Notes under the pieces: generated by a model
Databases searched by the model: none
Told to the model about the DNA's origin: nothing
The model's input: only the letters and a program-made list of their open reading frames with translations
Assembly (NCBI GenBank): GCA_022822865.1
Contig: JAJDYJ010000084.1
Coordinates: 1 to 64,000 of the forward strand
Source: Pseudomonadales bacterium
GTDB lineage: Bacteria > Pseudomonadota > Gammaproteobacteria > Pseudomonadales > Pseudohongiellaceae
DNA: 64,000 nucleotides
Direction of reading: 5' to 3'
Shown here: positions 9,588 to 17,604 of the stretch, piece by piece
Numbering within the stretch: the first letter of the stretch is position 1
Layout of the letters: every line of letters starts with the position of its first letter
Translations under genes and position numbers: made by a program

Positions 9588-10262
9588 ATGAAATCACGAA
9601 TGGCAATTTTCACCTTGGCGGCCGGTATCGCGCTTGCGGGGCAGTCGTCGCAGGTCGTCGGCTCGCACCCGAGTCAGGCGCGCGCCGATATGATGGACGC
9701 GCAGGGAATGAGCGTTGGCGAAGTCGTCTTGCGCGAGACGCCGAACGGCACGATATTGCATGCGACACTTAGCAATCTGCCTCCCGGCGCCCACGCGTTT
9801 CACGTGCATTCGGTCGGACTCTGCGAGCCGCCGTTCAGTTCCGCCGGCGGGCATTTCAATCCGCAGGGCAAGATGCACGGCCTCGTGGGCGCGGAGCCAC
9901 AATCGTCCGGCGCCACCGAGACGGCCGCGCGGCGGGCCGTGGTGACGGCGCAAGACTATACCGGCGACGATTTCACCCTGACCTTGACCTGGGACGTCGA
10001 CGAAGCGGGGGAAGCGTTGCCTGACACCTGGCGTCTGGCCATGGCCCGGGGACACGTCGGCGATATGCCGAACATCCACGTGCCGGCTTCCGGTGAGCTG
10101 GAAATCGAGATTCTCAACACGCTCCTCAAGCTCGATTACGGCCTGTTCGACGCCGACGGCGCCGCGATCGTGATTCACGCGGGACCGGACGACTACATGT
10201 CCGATCCGGCGGGCGCCGCCGGTCCGCGCATCGCCTGCGGCGTCATTGCCAGCGTGGAATAA
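9588..10262 (+). CDS. sodC: Cu/Zn superoxide dismutase family protein with an inserted segment
   Basis: HAFHVHSVGLC, GGHFNPQGKMHG, GHVGDMPNIHV, AIVIHAGPDDYMSDPAGAAGPRIACGVI; signal peptide. Confidence 0.9.
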   Translation: MKSRMAIFTLAAGIALAGQSSQVVGSHPSQARADMMDAQGMSVGEVVLRETPNGTILHATLSNLPPGAHAFHVHSVGLCEPPFSSAGGHFNPQGKMHGLVGAEPQSSGATETAARRAVVTAQDYTGDDFTLTLTWDVDEAGEALPDTWRLAMARGHVGDMPNIHVPASGELEIEILNTLLKLDYGLFDADGAAIVIHAGPDDYMSDPAGAAGPRIACGVIASVE

Positions 10263-10274
10263 CGCGGCTCGAAG

Positions 10275-10294
10275 CCGGGCGCAGTCCCGCCCGG
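10275..10294. terminator. Hairpin between convergent genes, possible terminator
   Basis: CCGGGCG-CAGTCC-CGCCCGG perfect 7-bp stem; no clear T-run. Confidence 0.4.
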
Positions 10295-10322
10295 ACGGTT
10301 CAGAAGCCCGCGATCGTGGATG

Positions 10323-11159
10323 TCATTCCGCCCGCACGTAATCGCGTTGGCGGAGCCAATTGACGGCGGCGAGCAGCAGGACGGCGAAGACGATCAGGAA
10401 GGTGGCGACGGCGAGGATTTCCGGGCTGATCTGTTCGCGGATGCCGGCCCACATCTCGCGCGGAATCGTGCGCTGCTCCGGGCCGCCGATGAACAGCACC
10501 ACGACCACTTCGTCGAATGAGGCCGAAAAGGCGAACAGCGCGCCGGTGAAGACGCCCGGCGCGATCAGCGGCAGTTGCACGCGGCGCAAGGTCGTCCAGC
10601 CGTCGGCGCCGAGATTGGCCGCGGCGCGATTGAGGTCGTGGTTGTAGCCGCTGAGGCTGGCGCTGACCGCGATCAGCACGAAGGGGGCGCCGAGTACGGC
10701 GTGAGCCAGGATCAGCGCGGTATACGTCTGCCCGAGCCCCAGGTCCGAATAGAAGAAACTCATGCCGGCGGCGGTAATGATGATCGGCGTCACCATCGGC
10801 GAAATCAGCAGCCCCATGATGAGCCCGCGTCCCGGCATGGCCGGGCTGCTCAGGCCCAGCGCCGCGAGCGTGCCCAGGGTAGTGGCGACCACCGTTGCCG
10901 CAATGCCGATCACCAGGCTCTTGCCCAGCGCCGGCAGCCAGCGGCCTTCGCCGAGCACGTTTTCGTACCAGCGCAGCGACCAGGCGTCCGGTTCGAGCCG
11001 CAACATGCCTTCGGTAAAGGTGAAATAGGGCTCGGCGTTGAAACTGAGTGGAATCACCACAAGAACCGGCGCGACGAGGAAAAACAGCACCGCGGCGCAG
11101 AAGCCGACGTGGAGCCATCGGCGCAATCTGGAATCGCCTGGGTTCTTCACCGCACTCAT
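10323..11159 (-). CDS. ABC transporter permease, PotC-like
   Basis: Polytopic 278-aa permease; overlaps upstream permease; EAA-like region SLGADGWTTLRRVQLPLIAPG. Confidence 0.88.
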   Translation of the reverse strand: MSAVKNPGDSRLRRWLHVGFCAAVLFFLVAPVLVVIPLSFNAEPYFTFTEGMLRLEPDAWSLRWYENVLGEGRWLPALGKSLVIGIAATVVATTLGTLAALGLSSPAMPGRGLIMGLLISPMVTPIIITAAGMSFFYSDLGLGQTYTALILAHAVLGAPFVLIAVSASLSGYNHDLNRAAANLGADGWTTLRRVQLPLIAPGVFTGALFAFSASFDEVVVVLFIGGPEQRTIPREMWAGIREQISPEILAVATFLIVFAVLLLAAVNWLRQRDYVRAE

Positions 11160-12346
11160 CAGCCCAGCCTCATTCTGTCTACGCCCACGAGCCGGTTATA
11201 GACCAGGTAGAGCAACACCACGAGCAGCAGCAGGATGGCGCCGAGCGCCGCCGCCAGGCCCCAGTTCAGCGATTGCTCCATGTGGTAGGCGATCATGCTC
11301 GAGATCAGTTGTCCGGTGCGGCCGCCCACCAGGGCCGGCGTGATATAGAAACCGATGGACATGATGAACACGAGCAGCGAGCCCGCGGCGACGCCGGGCA
11401 GCGACTGGGGCCAGTAGACGCGCCGGAAGGACTGCCAGAACGACGCGCCCAGCGAGGCCGCCGCCTGCATGTGCCGCGGCGGAATCGTACGCATGATTGA
11501 ATACAGCGGCAGGATCATGAACGGCAGCAGCACGTGCACCATGGCGATGATCGTGCCCGTCATGTTGTAGATCAGCGACAGGCGCTGCTCGTCGGCAATG
11601 ATTCCCAGCACCACGAGCAGATCGTTGATCACCCCCTGGTTCTGCAACAGCACGATCCAGGAAGTCGTGCGCACCAGCAGCGAAGTCCAGAACGGCACCA
11701 GCACGAGCAGCAACAGCATTCCGGCCCGGGCCGGCCGCGCATGGGCCAGCAGCCAGGCGACCGGATACGCCAGCGCCAGGCTGATCGCGGTGATGGTGGC
11801 GCTGATGAGGAAAGTGCGCCACAGCAGGCTGACGTAGATGCGCCGGTCTTCGGGCTGGGCGACGATCTCCCCGGCCGCGCCGCGATCGAGATCGAGGGCG
11901 TTCAGATAATATCTCGGCGTGATGCGCTCGCCCGCCCGGCGAATCGCCAGCCAGGTCGAAACCTCGGCCCAGTCCTCGTCGCCGTCGATCATGGCATCGC
12001 GCCAGGAACCGGCGGGGGGGTCGTTCCCCAGCCTGCGGGCGGTCCCGAGCAAGGTGCTGCGCATGCCGCTTTGCAGACGATTTACCCTCGTCGCCACCGA
12101 GCCGAGCGCGCGTACTTCGTTCAGGGCGACGAATTCCGTGCCGGCGATGCGGAAAGTCTCCTCACTCGGCAAATCGCGGCCGTCCCATTCCGCCAGGGCG
12201 TTCAGGGTCGCCGGCAGGGAATCGGCGACCGCCGGTTCGTAGACGCTGCGCACGAGCATCAAGGCCAGCGGCGCGAGAAAGGTCACGGCCACGAAAATGA
12301 CCAGCGGCGCCGCCAGCAGCGCGGCGCGCAGCCGTTTGTCCGTCAT
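11159..12346 (-). CDS. ABC transporter permease, PotB-like
   Basis: Permease with EAA-like region AAASLGASFWQSFRRVYWPQSLPG; start at MTDKRL overlaps the binding-protein stop. Confidence 0.88.
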   Translation of the reverse strand: MTDKRLRAALLAAPLVIFVAVTFLAPLALMLVRSVYEPAVADSLPATLNALAEWDGRDLPSEETFRIAGTEFVALNEVRALGSVATRVNRLQSGMRSTLLGTARRLGNDPPAGSWRDAMIDGDEDWAEVSTWLAIRRAGERITPRYYLNALDLDRGAAGEIVAQPEDRRIYVSLLWRTFLISATITAISLALAYPVAWLLAHARPARAGMLLLLVLVPFWTSLLVRTTSWIVLLQNQGVINDLLVVLGIIADEQRLSLIYNMTGTIIAMVHVLLPFMILPLYSIMRTIPPRHMQAAASLGASFWQSFRRVYWPQSLPGVAAGSLLVFIMSIGFYITPALVGGRTGQLISSMIAYHMEQSLNWGLAAALGAILLLLVVLLYLVYNRLVGVDRMRLG

Positions 12347-13419
12347 CGGGTTAACCATACGGCGAAGCGCTCGTTCATTTCGTCCCGGTTGTCGGCCCAC
12401 CAGACCCAGTCGCTGTGCAACGCGCGGCGCATGTTCTGTTCGGCGGCGGGCATGTGGGGGGCCATTTCGATGCCGGTATCCTCGTGCGTGGAGACCAGCG
12501 CATTACCGGAATACCGGGTTGGACTATAGGAAATGTATTTGCTGATCGCCGCCAGACTTTGCGCGCTTGACGCGAATTCGATGAATTGCCTGGCGATATC
12601 CAGCCGCGGCGTTCCCAGGGGTATGACCAGACCGCTGGCCTCCTGGACCTGACCGTCCCAGATGATCGTGAACGGCTGGTTCTCCAGAATCTGGGCGTTG
12701 AAAACGCGGCCGTTGTAGGCCGTGGTCATGACGACTTCCTGGTCCGCCAGCATCTGCGGCGGCTGGGCGCCGGCCTCCCAGAACACGATCTGGTCCTTGA
12801 TCGTGTCGAGCTTGGCGAAAGCCCGCGCGATGCCCTCGTCAGTACCGAGCGTCCGGTAGACATCGTCCAGCGGCACGCCGTCCGCGATCAGGGCGAATTC
12901 GAGATTCACCACGGGCACGCGCCGCATGCCGCGGCGTCCCGGAAACTTGTCCAGATCGAAATAGTCTTCGAGAGTCGACGGTTTTGCGCCCGGAAAGAGT
13001 TCGTCGTTATAGGCTACGATCGTCGCCGAGGCGATGCCGCCGCCGGCGCAATCCGAGCGTGAGCCGGGAGGATAGTCCTCGGCGGCGGGCGTACCGTCGG
13101 GAGCGGGGGGTAGTTCTTCCACGGGCACGAATTCGAGCAGCCCCTCGTCGCAGCCCCGCACCGCGTCCGGGGTGGGCATATCGACGACATCCCAGAACAC
13201 GTTGCCGGATTCGACCTGGGCGCGTATCTGCGCCAGCCCGCCGTTGTAGTCTTCGATCTGCACCTCGATCCCGGTCTCTTCGATAAAGGGTTCGACCCAG
13301 GCGCGTTCCACCGAACGGCCATAGGAACCGCCCCAGGAAACCAGGGTCAGGGTCTGGGCGGCGGCGGTGGCGGAGAACGCGGCGAGCAACAGCGACGAAA
13401 GCAGGCTGATATTTCTCAT
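12343..13419 (-). CDS. Periplasmic solute-binding protein, PotD/extracellular SBP-like
   Basis: Signal peptide, LTLVSWGGSYGRSVERAWVEPFIEETGIEVQ. Confidence 0.9.
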   Translation of the reverse strand: MRNISLLSSLLLAAFSATAAAQTLTLVSWGGSYGRSVERAWVEPFIEETGIEVQIEDYNGGLAQIRAQVESGNVFWDVVDMPTPDAVRGCDEGLLEFVPVEELPPAPDGTPAAEDYPPGSRSDCAGGGIASATIVAYNDELFPGAKPSTLEDYFDLDKFPGRRGMRRVPVVNLEFALIADGVPLDDVYRTLGTDEGIARAFAKLDTIKDQIVFWEAGAQPPQMLADQEVVMTTAYNGRVFNAQILENQPFTIIWDGQVQEASGLVIPLGTPRLDIARQFIEFASSAQSLAAISKYISYSPTRYSGNALVSTHEDTGIEMAPHMPAAEQNMRRALHSDWVWWADNRDEMNERFAVWLTR

Positions 13420-13428
13420 GCGTCGTCC

Positions 13429-14523
13429 TTACGGGCTTTCGTCGGGCAGGGCCCGGCAGTCGATCACGGTCCAGCCGATGCGTACGCTGTCGCCGGGGAG
13501 AATGCCGCCCTGGCCGATGAAATTGGGAATTTTCACGACGAAATCGGGTTGCTCGAAAATGGTCACGTGGACCCGCAAATGGTCGCCCAGAAAGACCATG
13601 TCGTCGATGTGGGCGTCCACGGTATTGCTGTATTCCATCGACGGCGACAGCACCACGCGTTCGGGGCGGATCGCCAGCACCGTCCGCGCGCCGACTTCGA
13701 GCGGTTCGACCATGAACGCCTCGACGAGTCCGTCGCCCACCTGAACCTTGCAGATCTCGCCGTCCACCGTTTGGACGGTGCCTCGCAGCAGATTGTTGTC
13801 GCCGACGAATCTTGCGACGAATTCCCGCACGGGCTCCTCGTACAGGGTTTCCGGCGCGGCCACCTGCTGGATTTCGCCGTCATTGAAGACCGCGATGCGG
13901 TCCGACAGCGTCATCGCTTCCTGCTGGTCGTGGGTGACATAGACCATGGTCACGCCGAGTTCGCGCTGGATCGAACGAATTTCGAGTTGCAACTGTTCGC
14001 GCAGGCGGCGGTCGAGGGCGCCGAGCGGTTCGTCCATCAGCACCACGCCGGGTTCGAACACCAGCGCCCGGGCGATCGCCACCCTTTGCTGCTGGCCGCC
14101 GGACAACTGGCCGGGACGGCGGTCTCCATAGCCTTCCAGACGCACGATCTCCAGGGCCCGCTGAATCCGGCGCGTACGTTCTTCGGGCGCCATGCCGCGA
14201 ACTTCCAGCGGAAAGGACAGGTTCCGGCCGACGGTCATGTGCGGGAACAGGGCGTAGTTCTGGAACACCATGCCCATGTCGCGCTTCTGCGGCGGCAGGT
14301 TGTGCACCGACTCGCCGTTGACGCGGATTTCGCCCGACGTCGGCGTTTCGAATCCCGCCAGCATCATCAGGCAGGTAGTCTTGCCGGACCCGGAAGGGCC
14401 GAGCAAGGTCAGGAACTCGCCCCGCCGAACGCTCATGTTGAGGTTCGGCAAGACCATCGTCTTGCCGTCGTAAGACTTGCTTATGTCGATGAATTCGATC
14501 TGGGTGTCGGTTGCGCTGCTCAT
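13429..14523 (-). CDS. ABC transporter ATP-binding protein, PotA-like
   Basis: GPSGSGKTTCL Walker A, LSGGQQQRVAIARAL signature, DEPLGALD; start MSSATDTQIEF at 14523 inside the 13429-15402 ORF. Confidence 0.93.
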   Translation of the reverse strand: MSSATDTQIEFIDISKSYDGKTMVLPNLNMSVRRGEFLTLLGPSGSGKTTCLMMLAGFETPTSGEIRVNGESVHNLPPQKRDMGMVFQNYALFPHMTVGRNLSFPLEVRGMAPEERTRRIQRALEIVRLEGYGDRRPGQLSGGQQQRVAIARALVFEPGVVLMDEPLGALDRRLREQLQLEIRSIQRELGVTMVYVTHDQQEAMTLSDRIAVFNDGEIQQVAAPETLYEEPVREFVARFVGDNNLLRGTVQTVDGEICKVQVGDGLVEAFMVEPLEVGARTVLAIRPERVVLSPSMEYSNTVDAHIDDMVFLGDHLRVHVTIFEQPDFVVKIPNFIGQGGILPGDSVRIGWTVIDCRALPDESP

Positions 14524-16199
14524 TGCCGCGTATACACGAGGCGCCCCGCCAGCCAGGTCTGTTCGACTTCCACGTCCATGATCCGCTCGGGGTCGATGGT
14601 CAGCAAGTCGTCCGAGAGCACGATCATGTCGGCGTACTTGCCGGGCTCCAGCGAGCCTTTCACGTCCTCCTCGAACAGCAGCCAGGCGCCGGTTCGGGTA
14701 TAGCCTCGAATCGCCTCCTCCATTGTTATCGCTTCTTCCTCCGCATAGACCGCGCCGGTCATGCCCTTGCGCGTCACCGCCGCGTACAGCCCCACCATGG
14801 GGCCGATCGGCAGGATGTCGCTCGAAATCGCCACCGTCACGCCGTGGTCCATCGGCGAGCGCAGGGGATTGTTGTGCTGCAGCCGCCAGCCGTCGAGATT
14901 CTCCACGTAACGGCCTTCGAGAGTATAGGTGAAATTCGGCTGCTGGGTGATCGCGATTCCGTTTCGCGCCATGGTTTCCATGGTGGCGTCCGAAGGCCGC
15001 ATGGAAAAGTGGTTCAGGTAATGGCGGTGATCCTCGCGCGGATTGCGTTCCAGCGCGCCCGCCAGGATATCTACCACGAGTTCGATGGCGGCGTCGCCGA
15101 TGGCGTGAATGCCCATTTGCCAGCCGGCGTCGTGGATCTCGTTGAGATGGGCGATGAGGTCTTCCTCGGGCATGTCGAGGTGGCCGTGATAATCGCCCTG
15201 ATTGCGATACGGCTCCTTGGTATAGGCCGCCGGGCCGGTGAAGCCGCCGTCGGCGAAGACCTTGATGGGGCCGATCTTGAGAAACTCGTTGCCCTCGCCG
15301 ACCCTGGCCTTGACCGCGGCGATGGCCGGCGGATCGAACCACTGGAATTGCAGCGCGGCCCTCGGCAGGGGCGTGTCCGAGCTTGCATACAGGTCCTCCC
15401 ACATGGCGTATTCCGCGGGCGCCTTGGACGCGTCGATGATGCTGGTAATGCCGTCGGCGAGCAGCTCGTTCAGGTTGACTTCGAGGCTGTCGACCAATTC
15501 GTCCGGCGTGGCGTCCGGCACCAGCCGGCTGACGATTCCCTGCCGTTCGCGGATGACGCCGTTCAGGCTGCCGTCGGGATTGCGCTCGATCACGCCGCCT
15601 TCGGGGTCGGGCGTTTCCGGGGTGACGTCGGCCAGATCGAGCGCCATGCTGTTTGACACCGCGCTATGGCCGCCGGCGCGAGTCAGGATGACCGGGTTAT
15701 CCGGCGCCGCTGCGTCGAGATCGTCGCGCAGGGGCCGGCGGCCTTCGGTCAACTGGTCCTCGGACCAGCCGTAGCCTGTGACCCAGTTGCCGGCGCCGAC
15801 TTCCTCGGCCTTGGCCTGCACCAGTTGCTGGATTTCAACGACCGAGCCCGCCTCGGTCAGATCGATGTAGTGATTCGGCCGGCCGCGGATATGGGTATGG
15901 GAATCGATGAATCCCGGCATCAGGACCTTGCCTTGCAGATCGACGACCTCCGGCGCGTTGTAGCTTTGCAGCAGCGCGGCGCCGCCGGTGGCGACGATCA
16001 GACCTTCGTCGACCACCACGGTGTCGTGAATGGAAAAGTTCTCGTCGACCGTGAGCACCTTGCCGTTGGTCAGAATCAGGTCCACCTCGGCGGGCGGGCC
16101 TTGCTCGGCCGGGCCGCATCCGGCCAGGACGAGGCCGAACAGGAGGCCGAGCGGAAGAATGGTTTTCTTGCTGGTCGGTTCAGGGGCCAATTTTTTCAT
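14520..16199 (-). CDS. Lipoprotein amidohydrolase family protein (YtcJ-like)
   Basis: Lipobox LFGLVLAGC; DSHTHIRG, IKVFADGG, HAIGDAAIE, AISSDI motifs. Confidence 0.88.
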   Translation of the reverse strand: MKKLAPEPTSKKTILPLGLLFGLVLAGCGPAEQGPPAEVDLILTNGKVLTVDENFSIHDTVVVDEGLIVATGGAALLQSYNAPEVVDLQGKVLMPGFIDSHTHIRGRPNHYIDLTEAGSVVEIQQLVQAKAEEVGAGNWVTGYGWSEDQLTEGRRPLRDDLDAAAPDNPVILTRAGGHSAVSNSMALDLADVTPETPDPEGGVIERNPDGSLNGVIRERQGIVSRLVPDATPDELVDSLEVNLNELLADGITSIIDASKAPAEYAMWEDLYASSDTPLPRAALQFQWFDPPAIAAVKARVGEGNEFLKIGPIKVFADGGFTGPAAYTKEPYRNQGDYHGHLDMPEEDLIAHLNEIHDAGWQMGIHAIGDAAIELVVDILAGALERNPREDHRHYLNHFSMRPSDATMETMARNGIAITQQPNFTYTLEGRYVENLDGWRLQHNNPLRSPMDHGVTVAISSDILPIGPMVGLYAAVTRKGMTGAVYAEEEAITMEEAIRGYTRTGAWLLFEEDVKGSLEPGKYADMIVLSDDLLTIDPERIMDVEVEQTWLAGRLVYTRQ

Positions 16200-16207
16200 T
16201 GGATACC

Positions 16208-17560
16208 TCACTTCAGGATTTCCGGCATTTCCCGGCGTATGGTCTTGGTGGCCGCGGCCAGGGCGCGGTCAAACATTTCGATCATCTCGTCCACCTGCTC
16301 ACGCGTGATGATCAGCGGCGGGCAGAAGGCGACGGAATTGCCGGCCACGGCGCGGATCAGCAGGCCGTGCTCCTTGCAGCATTGCATGGCGATGGCGCCG
16401 GCCCGGCCGTCGGGGAACGGTACGCGCGCGGACTTGTCGGCGACGAGTTCGACCGCGCCGATCAGGCCCTTGCCGCGCACTTCGCCGACCAGCGGGTGAT
16501 CGATGAATTCGCCGAGGCGCTCCTGCATATAGGCGCCGACCTCGGCGGCATGGGCGAACAGCCCGTCGCGCTCATAGATCTCCATCGCCTTGAGCGCCGC
16601 CGCGCAGGCGACGGGATGGCCGCTATAGGTAAAACCGTGGCCGAAGACGCCGGCCCGGTTGCTCGGCTCGACCATGGTCTCGTACATCGAGCCCGGGATC
16701 ACCGCCGCGCTGATGGGGATGTAGGCCGAGGACATCTGCTTGGCCAGGCTCATCAACCGCGGCTGAACGCCGACGGTGGTGGAACCGAATGCGTTGCCGG
16801 TGCGGCCGAATCCGCAAATGACTTCATCGGCCCAGAACAGGACGCCATGGCGTTCGAGCATGCGGCCGAGCGCGGGGTAATAGGCGTCGGGAGCAACCAC
16901 GACGCCGGCGGCGCCGCCGACAGGTTCGGCGATGAAGGCGGCGATGGTTTCCGGGCCTTCCCGCAATATCAGTCGTTCGACGTCTTCCACCAGCCGCTCG
17001 GCGAATTCGGTTTCGGTCTCGCCGTCCCGGTGGCCGTGGTAGTAATGCGGCGTTTCCGCGCGCAGAATGCCGAGTTCGTCGACCGGGATGTCGAAATGCA
17101 TGTGATTGACGGGCAGTCCGGTCAGCGCCGCCGATGCGAGGGTGACGCCGTGATAGGCGCGCTCGAAGGCGATGATTTTCTTTCGCTGCGGCTGGCCGGT
17201 GACATTGGCCCAGTAGCGCAGCATCTTGATCATCGAATCGTTGGCTTCGCTGCCCGAATTCGCCAGGAAAATCTTTGCCTCGGGAATCGGCAACATGGAC
17301 GCCAGCTTCTCGGCCAGATCGATGCCGACCTGGTGGGTGCGGCCGCCGAACATGTGGCTGTAGGAAAGATTCTGGAGTTGCGCGGTGATGGCCTCGATCA
17401 ATTCGCGGTTGCCGTAACCGAGAGCGGAACACCACAGGCCGGCGAGTCCTTCGAGATAGCGCTTGCCGGACGCGTCGTACACATAAATGCCGTCGCCCCG
17501 GACGATATTGACCTGCTCGGTGCGGGTGAAATTGGTGGTCGGGTAGATCAGCGTAGTCAT
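16208..17560 (-). CDS. Class III aminotransferase (omega-amino acid/polyamine type)
   Basis: GSEANDSMIKM, VLFWADEVICGFGRTG, GFTYSGHPVACAAALK; start MTTLIYPTTNF at 17560. Confidence 0.92.
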   Translation of the reverse strand: MTTLIYPTTNFTRTEQVNIVRGDGIYVYDASGKRYLEGLAGLWCSALGYGNRELIEAITAQLQNLSYSHMFGGRTHQVGIDLAEKLASMLPIPEAKIFLANSGSEANDSMIKMLRYWANVTGQPQRKKIIAFERAYHGVTLASAALTGLPVNHMHFDIPVDELGILRAETPHYYHGHRDGETETEFAERLVEDVERLILREGPETIAAFIAEPVGGAAGVVVAPDAYYPALGRMLERHGVLFWADEVICGFGRTGNAFGSTTVGVQPRLMSLAKQMSSAYIPISAAVIPGSMYETMVEPSNRAGVFGHGFTYSGHPVACAAALKAMEIYERDGLFAHAAEVGAYMQERLGEFIDHPLVGEVRGKGLIGAVELVADKSARVPFPDGRAGAIAMQCCKEHGLLIRAVAGNSVAFCPPLIITREQVDEMIEMFDRALAAATKTIRREMPEILK

Positions 17561-17604
17561 GGCCGGGAGCATATGCCAGCCGGCAGCCGGTTTCCACCGA
17601 ATCG

